A stretch of DNA of 64,000 nt from Hydrogenophaga taeniospiralis (GCF_020510445.1 NZ_JAHBAG010000001.1:4440501-4504500), one strand, 5' to 3'; positions 28,998-37,940 are shown, counted from the stretch's first letter. Notes: generated by a model from the sequence alone, not told the origin. Numbers and translations are program-made.

Positions 28998-30284
28998 ATG
29001 ACCGCAGACACCACCACCCCGATCGCGGCCGCCAGCCCGGCCGACGCCGGCACCCCGGCCCAGGCCTCGCGCCGCGACTTCATCAAGAAGGGTGCGGCCA
29101 CCGCCACCTTCTTCTCCACCCTGGGCCACAGCGGCGTCTGGGCCGCCGGCTCCGACGCGCCGGAAAAGACCGAGGTCAAGATCGGCTTCATCCCCCTGAC
29201 CGACTGCGCCAGCGTGGTGATGGCGGCCGAACTCGGCCTGGACAAGAAATACGGCGTGAAGATCATCCCCACCAAGGAAGCCAGCTGGGCCGGTGTGCGC
29301 GACAAGCTGGTCAACGGTGAGCTGGACTTCGCCCACGTGCTCTACGGCCTGATCTACGGCCTGCAGCTCGGCACCGCCGGGCCCAAGAAGGACATGGCCA
29401 TCCTGATGAACCTGAACCACAACGGCCAGGCCATCACGCTGTCGAAGAAGCTGGCCGAAAAAGGCGCCGTGGACGGCCCCTCGCTGGCCAAGCTGATGGC
29501 CGCCGAAAAGCGCGAATACACCTTCGCCCAGACCTTCCCCACCGGCACCCACGCCATGTGGCTCTACTACTGGCTGGCCAGCGCCGGCATCGATCCCTTC
29601 AAGGACGCGCGTGCCATCGTGGTGCCCCCGCCCCAGATGGTGGCCAACATGCGCGTGGGCAACATGGACGGCTTCTGCGTGGGCGAACCCTGGAACCACC
29701 GCGCCATCGTGGACGGCATCGGCATCACCGCCAACACCACGCAGGACATCTGGAAAGACCACCCCGAAAAGGTGCTGGGCACCACGGCCGAGTTCGTCGC
29801 CAAGAACCCCAACACCGCGCGCGCCGTGACCGCCGCCATCCTCGAAGCCGGCAAGTGGATCGACGCCGGCCTGCAGAACAAAAACAAGATGGCCGAAACC
29901 ATCGCCCAGCGCTCGTACGTGAACACCGGCGTGGACGCGATCAACCAGCGCATCCTGGGCCGCTACCAGAACGGCCTGGGCAAGACCTGGGACGACCCCA
30001 ACCACATGAAGTTCTTCAACGACGGTGCGGTCAACTTCCCCTACCTGTCAGACGGCATGTGGTTCCTCACCCAACACAAGCGCTGGGGCCTGCTCAAGAG
30101 CCACCCCGACTACCTGGCCGTGGCCAAGCAGGTCAACCGCATCGACATCTACAAGCAGGCCGCCGCCGCCACCAAGACGCCGCTGCCCAAGTCCGAGATG
30201 CGCAGCGCCAAGTTCATCGACGGCGTGGTGTGGGACGGCAAGGACCCAGCGAAGTACGCCGACTCATTCAAGATCAAAGCTTGA
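28998..30284 (+). CDS. nrtA: NrtA, nitrate-binding protein of the nitrate ABC transporter
   Basis: The 428-residue substrate-binding protein has a twin-arginine signal (SRRDFIKKGAATATFFSTLG) and the CmpA/NrtA fold: VKIGFIPLTDCASVVMAAEL, then FAQTFPTGTHAMWLYYWLA and FCVGEPWNHRAI. It captures nitrate or nitrite in the periplasm for NrtB and NrtD. The ATG at 28998 lies 6 nt after AAGGAG. It is the first gene behind the antiterminated leader, and a family A repeat follows it. Confidence 0.93.
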   Translation: MTADTTTPIAAASPADAGTPAQASRRDFIKKGAATATFFSTLGHSGVWAAGSDAPEKTEVKIGFIPLTDCASVVMAAELGLDKKYGVKIIPTKEASWAGVRDKLVNGELDFAHVLYGLIYGLQLGTAGPKKDMAILMNLNHNGQAITLSKKLAEKGAVDGPSLAKLMAAEKREYTFAQTFPTGTHAMWLYYWLASAGIDPFKDARAIVVPPPQMVANMRVGNMDGFCVGEPWNHRAIVDGIGITANTTQDIWKDHPEKVLGTTAEFVAKNPNTARAVTAAILEAGKWIDAGLQNKNKMAETIAQRSYVNTGVDAINQRILGRYQNGLGKTWDDPNHMKFFNDGAVNFPYLSDGMWFLTQHKRWGLLKSHPDYLAVAKQVNRIDIYKQAAAATKTPLPKSEMRSAKFIDGVVWDGKDPAKYADSFKIKA

Positions 30285-30291
30285 GCTTTGA

Positions 30292-30376
30292 TGCCCCCCG
30301 CGCCGGCCGTTGGCCGTCACCCCCCGGAGGGGGGCAACGCTGGCGGCCCGGCGAAGCCGGTTCCGCGGCGTTCTTG
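30292..30376. repeat. Family A repeat between nrtA and nrtB
   Basis: It contains CCCCCCGCGCCGGCCGTTGG, CACCCCCCGGAGGGGGGC and GGCGGCCCGGCGAAGCCGGT followed by TCCGCGG. It has the same module order as the copies after nrtB and nrtD. Within this operon the element recurs after each gene. Confidence 0.82.
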
Positions 30377-30426
30377 GATTGATGAAGGCACCTCTCTCGC
30401 CGCATTGCACTGAAAGGACATCCACC

Positions 30427-31374
30427 ATGGTCAGCGCCGTATTTCATTCACCGCTGGAGGCCATCGCGCCGCCCGCCAACTCCCATGCCAGCCCCATTGG
30501 AAGAGCCATGAGCGCACCCCACGCCAATGCCCCCGTCGCCGACACCGTGACGCCCGCCGCGGTCAGCGCCCGCCCTTCGGCCGCAAGCCGTGATTTCCGC
30601 GGTTTCTGGATGGCGGTGTTGCCGCCCATCATGGGCCTGGCCTGCCTGGTGCTGATCTGGCAACTGATCGCCAGCACCAGCAACAGCGGCATCCCCAAAC
30701 CCGCCGAAACCTGGGCGCAGGCGGTGCAGGTGTTTTCCGACCCGTTCTACAGCGAAGGTCCGAACGACCAGGGCATTGGCTGGAACGTGCTGGCCTCGCT
30801 GCAGCGCGTGGCCATCGGCTTCGGCATGGCGGCGCTGGTGGGCATTCCCGCCGGTTTCGCCATCGGCCGCTTCGAGTTTCTGAGCCGCATGTTCAACCCG
30901 CTCATCAGCCTGCTGCGCCCGGTGTCGCCGCTGGCCTGGCTGCCGATCGGCCTGCTGGTGTTCAAGGGCGCCAACCCGGCCGCCATCTGGACCATCTTCA
31001 TCTGCTCCATCTGGCCCATGATCATCAACACCGCAGTGGGCGTGCAGCGCGTGCCGCAGGACTACATGAACGTGGCCCGCGTGCTCAACCTGAGCGAATG
31101 GAAGATCTTCACCAAGATCCTGTTCCCCGCCGTGCTGCCCTACCTGCTGACCGGCGTGCGCCTGGCGGTGGGCACGGCCTGGCTGGTGATCGTCGCTGCC
31201 GAGATGCTGACCGGCGGCGTGGGCATCGGCTTCTGGGTCTGGGACGAGTGGAACAATCTCAACGTCTCCAGCATCATCATCGCGATCTTCGTCATCGGTA
31301 TCGTCGGCCTGATGCTCGAATTCGCCCTGATCAAACTCGCGACCCTGTTTACGTTTGAAGAGGTAAAGGCCTGA
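30427..31374 (+). CDS. nrtB: NrtB, nitrate ABC transporter permease
   Basis: The 315-residue inner-membrane permease has a long N-terminal cytoplasmic extension (about 1-55), then five to six membrane helices. The binding-protein-dependent transport signature YMNVARVLNLSEWKIFTKI precedes LFPAVLPYLLTGVRLAVG. The C-terminus GIVGLMLEFALIKLATLF is typical of NrtB/SsuC proteins. Start MVSAVFHSP follows AAAGGACATCC. A start 27 codons later (MSAPHANAP) is possible. Confidence 0.92.
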   Translation: MVSAVFHSPLEAIAPPANSHASPIGRAMSAPHANAPVADTVTPAAVSARPSAASRDFRGFWMAVLPPIMGLACLVLIWQLIASTSNSGIPKPAETWAQAVQVFSDPFYSEGPNDQGIGWNVLASLQRVAIGFGMAALVGIPAGFAIGRFEFLSRMFNPLISLLRPVSPLAWLPIGLLVFKGANPAAIWTIFICSIWPMIINTAVGVQRVPQDYMNVARVLNLSEWKIFTKILFPAVLPYLLTGVRLAVGTAWLVIVAAEMLTGGVGIGFWVWDEWNNLNVSSIIIAIFVIGIVGLMLEFALIKLATLFTFEEVKA

Positions 31375-31463
31375 CCCACCCCCGCGCCGCGCCCAAAGGC
31401 GCGTCACCCCCTCAAGGGGGCGCCACCAGCGGCCCGGCAAAGCCGGTTCCGCGGTGGCCCCCG
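31375..31463. repeat. Family A repeat between nrtB and nrtD
   Basis: It contains CCCACCCCCGCGCCGCGCCC, TCACCCCCTCAAGGGGGCGC and GGCCCGGCAAAGCCGGTTCC followed by GCGG. It begins directly at the nrtB stop and fills most of the 104-nt gap to nrtD. Confidence 0.85.
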
Positions 31464-31478
31464 AACAAGGAGCTTCCC

Positions 31479-32291
31479 ATGAGCAACAACCTGACGACCA
31501 AGTACATCGACATCCAGCACGTCGAACAAACCTTCAAGACCAAGAAAGGTCTGTTCCCCGCGCTCAAGGACATCAACCTGACCGTGGCCAAGGGCGAGTT
31601 CGTCACGCTCATCGGCCACTCGGGTTGCGGCAAGTCCACCTTGCTCAACCTGATCGCCGGCCTGACCACGCCCACCCATGGCGTGCTGCTCTGCGCCGAC
31701 CGCGAGATCGCCGGCCCCGGCCCCGAGCGTGCGGTGGTGTTCCAGAACCATTCGCTGCTGCCCTGGCTGACCTGCTTCGAAAACGTCTATCTCGCCGTGG
31801 AGCGCGTGTTCGCCGCCACCGAAAGCAAGGCCCAGCTCAAAGCCCGCACCGAGTCCGCGCTGGCCCTGGTGGGCCTGACCGCCGCGGCGCAGAAGCGCCC
31901 CGGTGAAATTTCCGGCGGCATGAAGCAGCGCGTGGGCATTGCCCGGGCGCTGTCGATGGAGCCCAAGGTGCTGCTGATGGACGAACCCTTCGGCGCGCTC
32001 GACGCGCTGACCCGCGCCAAGCTGCAGGACGAGCTGCTGGAGATCGTGGCCGCCACGCAGGCCACCGTGGTCATGGTGACGCACGACGTGGACGAGGCCG
32101 TGCTGCTATCGGACAAGATCGTGATGCTGACCAACGGCCCGGCCGCCACCATCGGCGAAGTGCTGGCGGTGGACCTGCCGCGCCCGCGCAACCGCGTGGC
32201 CCTGGCCGACGACCCGCAGTACCAGCAGTACCGCAAGGCCGTGATCGACTTCCTCTACACGCGCCAGGCCCACGTGGAGAAGGTAGCCTGA
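31479..32291 (+). CDS. nrtD: NrtD-type nitrate ABC transporter ATP-binding protein
   Basis: The 270-residue ATPase has Walker A GHSGCGKST (about residue 47), the Q-loop VFQNHSLLPWLT, the signature ISGGMKQRVGIARAL, Walker B VLLMDEPFGALD and the H-loop MVTHDVDEA. It lacks the extra NrtA-like C-terminal domain of cyanobacterial NrtC, so the plain ATPase name is used. The start follows AAGGAGCTTCCC. Confidence 0.93.
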   Translation: MSNNLTTKYIDIQHVEQTFKTKKGLFPALKDINLTVAKGEFVTLIGHSGCGKSTLLNLIAGLTTPTHGVLLCADREIAGPGPERAVVFQNHSLLPWLTCFENVYLAVERVFAATESKAQLKARTESALALVGLTAAAQKRPGEISGGMKQRVGIARALSMEPKVLLMDEPFGALDALTRAKLQDELLEIVAATQATVVMVTHDVDEAVLLSDKIVMLTNGPAATIGEVLAVDLPRPRNRVALADDPQYQQYRKAVIDFLYTRQAHVEKVA

Positions 32292-32293
32292 AT

Positions 32294-32380
32294 TGCCCCA
32301 CCCCCGCCGCGCTTCGCGCGACCCCCTCCAGGGGGCGATGCGTGTGGCCCGGCGAAGCCGGTTCCACCGCATCCTGGGCC
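32294..32380. repeat. Family A repeat downstream of nrtD
   Basis: This is the clearest copy: GCCCCACCCCCGCCGCGCTT, CGCGCGACCCCCTCCAGGGG followed by GCG, then GGCCCGGCGAAGCCGGTTCC. The GCGCTTCGCGC and CCCCCTCCAGGGGG dyads give two hairpins in series. It precedes the operon terminator by about 40 nt. Confidence 0.87.
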
Positions 32381-32417
32381 AGGCATTTCACGCCGGAAGG
32401 GCGTCTTTCGCCAACCC

Positions 32418-32452
32418 AAAAAGGGGCATGCTTTCGGGCATGCCCCTTTTTT
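32418..32452 (+). terminator. Intrinsic terminator of the nrt operon
   Basis: GGGGCATGC pairs with GCATGCCCC around a six-base loop TTTCGG. AAAAA upstream and TTTTTT downstream make it usable in both directions. It ends the nrtABD transcript. Confidence 0.93.
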
Positions 32453-32526
32453 CACGCATGGCGGGACGGGTATCACCGCCATGGTGCAAAAACCCGCATC
32501 CACCGCCTGGCCAACGCCCACGAGAC

Positions 32527-32542
32527 GGGCATGGAATTTGCT
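32527..32542 (+). promoter_or_regulatory. Probable sigma-54 promoter of narK
   Basis: GGGCATGGAATTTGCT keeps the GG and GC dinucleotides at the required 10-nt spacing and the TTTGCT -12 element; two positions differ from TGGCACG. The predicted start, near 32552, would fall right at the leader hairpin, as in the nrtA and nirB leaders, which supports the call. Confidence 0.6.
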
Positions 32543-32552
32543 GAACAGTGCA

Positions 32553-32572
32553 CAAGGCTAACGAAGGCCTTG
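32553..32572 (+). promoter_or_regulatory. ANTAR-type hairpin in the narK leader
   Basis: CAAGGCT pairs with GGCCTTG (7 bp, last pair U-G) around the hexaloop AACGAA, with A at position 1 and G at position 4. Only one such hairpin is seen. Farther on, GGGCG (about 32597) can pair with CGCCC either before or after it, giving two exclusive folds, but no U-run follows. The rest of the 125-nt leader has no clear terminator. Confidence 0.6.
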
Positions 32573-32697
32573 CTCGATGCTCCGATTCGCCCGCCCTGGG
32601 CGATCTGCAGCGCCCCATCCATGGCACCTTGCCGCCTGGCACGGGGCCGCGGCATGGGTTTCAATTCCCCACCCCTCTCTCACAAAAGGTCCAAGCC

Positions 32698-33912
32698 ATG
32701 GCGGGCTTCCGTACGTTCCTGAAAAGCGGGCACACACCCACCCTGTTTGCCGCGTTCTTCTACCTCACGTTCTCGTTCGTGATCTGGGTTATGAACGGCG
32801 CGATGGCGCCCTTCATCAGCGAAGAGTTCAACCTCACGCCGGCCCAGAAGGGTCTGCTGCTGTCCATCCCCATCGTGGCCGGCGCGATCATGCGGTTTCC
32901 GCTCGGCCTGCTCGCGCAGTACGTGGGCCGCAAGACGGCCACCCTGGTCGAGCTGGCGCTGATCTGCTTCACCATGTCGTACGGCTACTTCTTCGTGAGC
33001 AGCTACGACGACATGCTCAAGATGGCCCTGCTGCTGGGCGTGGCGGGCGCCAGTTTCGGCGTGGCCATGTCGCTGGGCTCGGGCTGGTACCCGCCCAAAT
33101 ACAAAGGGCTGGCCATGGGCCTGGTGGGTGCGGGCAACGGCGGCACCGCCATCGCCGCGCTGCTGGCCCCGCCGCTGGCGCAGGCCTACGGCTGGCAGAC
33201 GGTGTACGGCTTCGCGGCCATCGCCTCGCTGGTGCCCATGCTGGTGGTGGCCTTCATGGCCAAGGAGCCGCCCGACCGCGACCAGCACGCCGGCCTGCGC
33301 CAGCACCTGGACTGCCTGCTGGAAAAAGACGGCTGGGTGTTCAGCATGATCTACATCGTCACCTTCGGCGGCTTCATCGGCATCACCACCTTTTTGCCCA
33401 CCTACTATTACGACCAGTTCGGCGTGAGCAAGGTGCAAGCCGGCCAGCTCACCATGCTGGCCGCGCTGATGGGTTCGGTGGTGCGCGTCTTCGGCGGCTG
33501 GATTTCCGACCACTGGGGCGGCGTGAACACGCTCACCGTGGTGCTGGTGGTGGTGTCGGTGGCGCTGGTGGGCGTGGGCCTGTCGGCGCACTCCATCGTG
33601 CTGACCACGCTGCTGCTGATCGTCTGCTTCGCCGCGCTGGGCGCGGGCAATGGTGCGCTGTTCCAGCTGGTGCCGCTGCGCTGGCCCACCTCCACGGCCG
33701 TGGCCGGCTCCATGATCGGCGAAATCGGCGCCCTGGGTGGCGGCCTGGTGCCGGCCATGATGGGCCAGTCCAAACAGCACACCGACAGCTTCCTCACCGG
33801 CTTCATCGTGATGGCAGTGTTCTCGCTGCTGATGCTCGCCGTGATGCGCAAGATGCAAGTGCGCTGGACACGGACCTGGGCTGAGAAAGGTGGGCGCGCG
33901 CGCAGCGCGTGA
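32698..33912 (+). CDS. narK: NarK/NasA-type nitrate/nitrite transporter (major facilitator)
   Basis: The 404-residue protein has 12 predicted membrane helices. Nitrate-porter signatures are present, including FGVAMSLGSGWYPPKYKG followed by LVGAGNGGTA, and a second glycine-rich repeat FAALGAGNGALFQLVP. It moves nitrate inward or exchanges it for nitrite; direction cannot be told. Its own leader carries a sigma-54-like promoter and an ANTAR-type hairpin. The start MAGFRTFLKS is chosen to begin just before the first helix; no strong ribosome site is visible. Confidence 0.92.
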   Translation: MAGFRTFLKSGHTPTLFAAFFYLTFSFVIWVMNGAMAPFISEEFNLTPAQKGLLLSIPIVAGAIMRFPLGLLAQYVGRKTATLVELALICFTMSYGYFFVSSYDDMLKMALLLGVAGASFGVAMSLGSGWYPPKYKGLAMGLVGAGNGGTAIAALLAPPLAQAYGWQTVYGFAAIASLVPMLVVAFMAKEPPDRDQHAGLRQHLDCLLEKDGWVFSMIYIVTFGGFIGITTFLPTYYYDQFGVSKVQAGQLTMLAALMGSVVRVFGGWISDHWGGVNTLTVVLVVVSVALVGVGLSAHSIVLTTLLLIVCFAALGAGNGALFQLVPLRWPTSTAVAGSMIGEIGALGGGLVPAMMGQSKQHTDSFLTGFIVMAVFSLLMLAVMRKMQVRWTRTWAEKGGRARSA

Positions 33913-33984
33913 TTCGGCGGAGCAGACAAGGGGCGCCAGCACCTGGCCCCCCTTCAGCGCCATCCACGAACATAGGGAGTTCAC

Positions 33985-34278
33985 ATGAATCCAGCCACGC
34001 TCCAATTGCTCGCCAAGTTCCGCAAACTGTCCGGGCGGCAAGGCAAACCCTTCGACGTGATGCAATTCGTGACCGACGCGGCCTACGCCCGCCAGTGCTT
34101 GGCCCTCACGCTGGACACCGAAGACGAAGAGTTGCTGCTGGTGGGACTGCAGCTGCAACAAGCCATGGGCCTGAACACACCCACCGCCACGCCGCCGGCG
34201 CCCGCAAACGCCAGCCCCCCGCCCGCTGAAGAGCCGCCCGCCTCCTCACGGAACAACTACATCGGCCGGCTGCGCTGA
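33985..34278 (+). CDS. Small hypothetical protein downstream of narK
   Basis: The 97-residue product is not recognised. It has an alpha-helical first half (TLQLLAKFRKLSGRQGKPFD, then a run of acidic residues DTEDEE) and a Pro/Ala-rich tail. GGGAG lies 8 nt before the ATG, and codon use matches its neighbours. It lies 72 nt after narK and may be co-transcribed. No signal peptide or membrane segment is seen. Confidence 0.6.
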   Translation: MNPATLQLLAKFRKLSGRQGKPFDVMQFVTDAAYARQCLALTLDTEDEELLLVGLQLQQAMGLNTPTATPPAPANASPPPAEEPPASSRNNYIGRLR

Positions 34279-34360
34279 ACCGCAGCGCCATCGCCGAGCG
34301 ACCCAAGCGGGAACCGCACACCGACAGCTTCCCCACAGGTGGGCGCGCGCAGCGCCTGAC

Positions 34361-34660
34361 TCAGATCGGGTCGCCCAGCAGCTTGGACAACGCCGCGATG
34401 TTCGCCGCGCTGGGGACTTGCGGCTTCATCTCGTCTTCCAGGGCCGTGGCGTTTTCGTGCGCCTGGATGGTGTTGACCATCTCATACTGGCTTTCCCAGG
34501 TGATGGTCTTGCCCGGCGGGCAGAGGTCGCGCAGGGTGCCGAACCAGTAGTAGCCATCGGTGCCACCAAAGAGCTTGTCGATGCCGCCGGCATCACCGGG
34601 TTTGAGCCCGTGGGCCGACAGCACCAGGTTGAGCTTGTGGTGGGAGACCGAATAACGCAT
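34361..34660 (-). CDS. Hypothetical protein, 99 residues
   Basis: Not recognised. The product starts MRYSVSHHKLNLVLSAHGLK, with a middle GGIDKLFGGTDGYYWFGTLR and a helical C-terminus rich in Ala and Leu ending LSKLLGDPI. It is soluble and slightly acidic. It is convergent with the gene after narK. The frame stays open upstream for 88 codons, but the ATG after AGGAAATTC-like sequence gives a sensible small protein, and the upstream part overlaps the serA promoter region. Confidence 0.55.
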   Translation of the reverse strand: MRYSVSHHKLNLVLSAHGLKPGDAGGIDKLFGGTDGYYWFGTLRDLCPPGKTITWESQYEMVNTIQAHENATALEDEMKPQVPSAANIAALSKLLGDPI

Positions 34661-34862
34661 GGAATTTCCTGTGGTGGTGGCAAGAGACGGGCGCTGCACA
34701 CGCAGACGGATCGTCGGGGCCGGCGATTTTACGGGCACCGCCCGCGAGGCATCGGGGCGCACGGCCCCGGGCCTGGCCGGCGCCCCGCGCGAAAGGCCGG
34801 CGAAAACCTCAAAGGACCCAGTGCTTTGGCCCGGCGCTTTAATCCGACTATATTTGTCAACC

Positions 34863-36125
34863 ATGAACGACGCCACCACGACCCCCACCCCGCCCGGTCC
34901 CAAGACATCGACCGACAAGAACAAGATCCGCTTCCTGCTGCTGGAAGGGATTCACCCCTCGGCCGTGGCGGTGCTGCGCGCGGCGGGCTACAGCCAGATC
35001 GAAAGCCTGCCCGGCGCCCTGCCCGACGACCAGCTGCTGGCCAAGATCGCCGACGCGCATTTCGTCGGCATCCGCTCGCGCACCCAGCTCAGCGCCGAGG
35101 TACTGAGCCACGCCCAGCGCCTCACCGCCGTGGGCTGCTTCTGCATCGGCACCAACCAGGTGGACCTGGCCGCGGCACGCGAGCGTGGCGTGGCGGTGTT
35201 CAACGCGCCGTTTTCCAACACCCGCTCGGTGGCCGAGCTGGTGCTGGCCGAGGCCATTCTGCTGATGCGCGGCATCCCCGAGAAGAACGCCGTGGCGCAC
35301 CGGGGCGGCTGGCTGAAGTCGGCCAGCAATTCGTTTGAAATCCGCGGCAAGACGCTGGGCATCGTGGGCTACGGCGCCATCGGCACGCAGCTCTCGGTGC
35401 TGGCCGAAGCGCTGGGCATGAAAGTGGTGTTTTTCGACACCGCCACCAAGCTGCCGCTGGGCAATGCCAGGCCGCTCACCAGCCTGGACGAACTCATGGC
35501 CACCGCCGACGTGGTGAGCCTGCACGTGCCCGAAACCCCCGCCACGCAGTGGATGATCGGCGCGGCGCAGATCGCGCGCATGAAACCCAGCGCCGTGCTC
35601 ATCAACGCCTCGCGCGGCACCGTGGTGCAGGTGGACGCACTGGCCAGCGCGCTGAAGAGCCAGGCCCTGCTCGGCGCCGCCATCGACGTGTTCCCCGAAG
35701 AGCCGCACAGCAACAAAGACGTGTTCGAGTCGCCCCTGCGTGGCCTGGACAACGTGATCCTCACGCCCCACATCGGCGGCTCCACGCTGGAGGCGCAGGA
35801 AAACATCGGCATCGAGGTGGCGGAAAAACTGGTGAAGTACAGCGACAACGGCACCACCACATCGGCCGTCAACTTCCCCGAAGTGGCCCTGCCCGCGCAC
35901 CCCGGCAAACACCGCCTGCTGCACATCCACCGCAACGTGCCCGGCGTGCTCTCCAGCATCAACCGCATCTTTTCCGACCACCAGATCAACATCGCCGCGC
36001 AGTACCTGCAGACGCGCGAAGACGTGGGCTACGTGGTGATGGACATCGACGCCGCGCACTCCGAGCTGGCGCTGGCCGAACTCGCGCGCGTGCCCGGCAC
36101 CCTGCGCAGCCGCGTGCTGTTTTGA
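34863..36125 (+). CDS. serA: D-3-phosphoglycerate dehydrogenase
   Basis: The 420-residue enzyme oxidises 3-phosphoglycerate in the first step of serine synthesis. The N-terminal substrate domain has VGCFCIGTNQVDL. The Rossmann motif is GKTLGIVGYGAIGTQLS, catalytic residues lie in LINASRGTVVQ and ILTPHIGGST, and a C-terminal ACT domain (about 350-420, HRNVPGVLSSINRIFSDHQI) should give serine feedback. Length fits the short ACT-type form. It stands alone. Confidence 0.93.
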   Translation: MNDATTTPTPPGPKTSTDKNKIRFLLLEGIHPSAVAVLRAAGYSQIESLPGALPDDQLLAKIADAHFVGIRSRTQLSAEVLSHAQRLTAVGCFCIGTNQVDLAAARERGVAVFNAPFSNTRSVAELVLAEAILLMRGIPEKNAVAHRGGWLKSASNSFEIRGKTLGIVGYGAIGTQLSVLAEALGMKVVFFDTATKLPLGNARPLTSLDELMATADVVSLHVPETPATQWMIGAAQIARMKPSAVLINASRGTVVQVDALASALKSQALLGAAIDVFPEEPHSNKDVFESPLRGLDNVILTPHIGGSTLEAQENIGIEVAEKLVKYSDNGTTTSAVNFPEVALPAHPGKHRLLHIHRNVPGVLSSINRIFSDHQINIAAQYLQTREDVGYVVMDIDAAHSELALAELARVPGTLRSRVLF

Positions 36126-36275
36126 AAGCGGCCGGCACGGCGCCCACGCGCCCGCCGGCCAGCCAACAACAAAAAGCCCCAGGAGCGCCAGCGCACAGAC
36201 CCGGGTTGCACCGCAACCGCACGATCCGACAATGACCCTGGCGCCACACCGCGCACCCACCAGCAGGAGCCACCC

Positions 36276-36569
36276 ATGTCCGAGCCCATGCACCCCACCG
36301 CCGCCCCCGGCACCGCGCCGGGCGATGAACCCGACCTGACCAACACCGAGCTGGTGCAACTGCGCATGCGCGTGATTGCCCTGGAAAACATGGTTGTCGC
36401 CCTGCTGGCCGACGCGACACCCCGGCAGCAGGCCCTGGCCCGCGAAATGGCCAGCTACATCTCACCCCGGCCAGGCTACACGCCCCACACGCTCACCATC
36501 CACGCGGCCGACCAGATGCGCAGCCTGGTGGACCGCGCGGACCGGTTTCAGCCGATGCAGGGGAATTGA
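36276..36569 (+). CDS. Hypothetical protein, 97 residues
   Basis: Not recognised. AGGAG lies 9 nt before the ATG. The product has a disordered acidic/proline N-terminus (about 1-25), a predicted helix ELVQLRMRVIALENMVVALL and a C-terminal part ending RSLVDRADRFQPMQGN. No membrane or signal segment is seen. The 150-nt gap after serA shows no other feature. Confidence 0.6.
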   Translation: MSEPMHPTAAPGTAPGDEPDLTNTELVQLRMRVIALENMVVALLADATPRQQALAREMASYISPRPGYTPHTLTIHAADQMRSLVDRADRFQPMQGN

Positions 36570-36647
36570 GCGGGGTTGTTGGCCGAGGCCGCAGGGCGGG
36601 GGGGGTCACGGCGGGTGAATGGAGAGGCCCCCCGCTTTCACGGCCGG

Positions 36648-37187
36648 CTACCGGGGCCGAAAGAGCCGGTACGGTGACTTGGCGCGGGGGCTGGCCGTGA
36701 CGATGGCAACGGCCCGCTGGACGTGAGGGAGCATTCGGATGAAGGCCTCGATCTCGGCAGCTTGCGCCGCATGGGACACGCAACCTTCGACGTAGACCAC
36801 GCGCCCCTGAACGGTGACCCAGAGCGACGTGTTCGGAAACGGCAAACGCTCTCGAACGGCAGCCTGAATGCTCTCGGCGATGTCGCGGTCATAGGCGTAG
36901 GCGTTCGGGCGCTCGCACTCCTTGGCCAGCCAGCAAGTGGTGCCCTTCTCGGCGCGGCGATGCGATTGCGCCTGGCGCTCAGCTTCCGTGACGCGAGGGC
37001 CAGCGGGTTCCGGGCAATCTGCGACGGCACTCGAAATCTTGAAGAACGGATCGCCGAACCAATTGCGCAAGTCGTGTTCGTGTGTGGACGCGCCCAAGGC
37101 GACCGGGAAGGCCAGCATCGCTGCTGCGGCGGTTGAGCGCAACGAGCGAGCCAATCGAGGTCTAACGAAGCTGCGCAAAAGCCCCAT
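36648..37187 (-). CDS. Secreted BON-domain protein
   Basis: The 179-residue product has an N-terminal signal segment (SLRSTAAAAMLAFPVALGAS) and a C-terminal BON-like domain (about 100-170). The latter shows DRDIAESIQAAVRERLPFPN, VTVQGRVVYVEGCVSHAAQA and HVQRAVAIV. BON domains bind membranes or lipids in the envelope. Four cysteines may form disulfides. The start is uncertain; a longer form begins at 37259. It starts a run of minus-strand genes of mostly unknown function. Confidence 0.65.
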   Translation of the reverse strand: MGLLRSFVRPRLARSLRSTAAAAMLAFPVALGASTHEHDLRNWFGDPFFKISSAVADCPEPAGPRVTEAERQAQSHRRAEKGTTCWLAKECERPNAYAYDRDIAESIQAAVRERLPFPNTSLWVTVQGRVVYVEGCVSHAAQAAEIEAFIRMLPHVQRAVAIVTASPRAKSPYRLFRPR

Positions 37188-37374
37188 GGCCAGCCACGGG
37201 CTGGCACATGAGAGCGGTCTTCTGGGTGGCCATGGCGTTGAGCCCAACACAGTCTCCACTGCACGCCCACCTTGTGCTGACCGTTTTGGCCACCCACTGC
37301 GGGCCGAAAAACCGGGGCGGTTCTGTCCACGAAACGGAACAACTCCGGTCGCTCAAAAGTCGCATGCAAGTCGA

Positions 37375-37902
37375 TCAATTCAGAGAAGTGACCTGAGAGG
37401 CGTCTTGGTACTCTTGCTCAAGGGCCAGCAACTTTTTGGGCAATTTGACTCCATCGCGGCGGGCGATGGCAAACATGGCTCTTTGGGTGAAGCCTCCGAG
37501 AATCTTTCCCTGATCGTCGAGCGCTTGCCAGTCTTCGACGTCGTCGACGCTGCAACGGTAGATGCGATCGAGATGCCCGGCATGTGTCACCGGCTTTGTG
37601 ACCAGACGAACCCTGAGTTCCTCGTCGTCGAGGGCTTCCAGCACTTCCGCCCAAAGGTGTTCAACCTGGTTGGAGTTGCTGACGAACCGAAGCTTGACGA
37701 CCAAACTCTCGTTGGCGGCGCGGGCGAGGCCGAGGAACTGTCCCCGGGTCTGCTTCGCCTTTTCAAGCGCGTCGATCATCAATGGGTCATCCGGGCTGGT
37801 GTGCATGGGCGGGAACTCTGACCGGGACGCGCGCCAACGCACAAACAGCCAGACGGCCACGACACAGCCGATGGCGATGAGGATGCCAGGATCAACGAGC
37901 AT
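37375..37902 (-). CDS. Membrane-anchored DUF2314-like protein
   Basis: The 175-residue product has one N-terminal membrane helix (ILIAIGCVVAVWLFVRW). The soluble domain has SLVVKLRFVSNSNQVEHLWA, YRCSVDDVEDWQALDDQGKI and GGFTQRAMFAIARRDG, which recalls DUF2314 proteins. Function is unknown; relatives sometimes accompany polymorphic-toxin loci. A GTG four codons upstream is an alternative start. Codon use is less GC-biased than in the core genes. Confidence 0.6.
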   Translation of the reverse strand: MLVDPGILIAIGCVVAVWLFVRWRASRSEFPPMHTSPDDPLMIDALEKAKQTRGQFLGLARAANESLVVKLRFVSNSNQVEHLWAEVLEALDDEELRVRLVTKPVTHAGHLDRIYRCSVDDVEDWQALDDQGKILGGFTQRAMFAIARRDGVKLPKKLLALEQEYQDASQVTSLN

Positions 37903-37940
37903 GAAGGAGCCCACCGTTTGACGTCCGGTTGGCGGCCGTT

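Noticed and set aside
33888-34360. Near-duplicate GTGGGCGCGCGCAGCGC strings at the narK 3' end and near 34.34 kb, considered as attachment sites
   Set aside because: They are short, simple GC-alternating sequence; no integrase or tRNA is present and the enclosed genes look native.
37162-37365. 67-codon minus-strand frame between the BON and DUF2314-like genes
   Set aside because: No ribosome site, no recognisable sequence, and it overlaps the BON gene start region.
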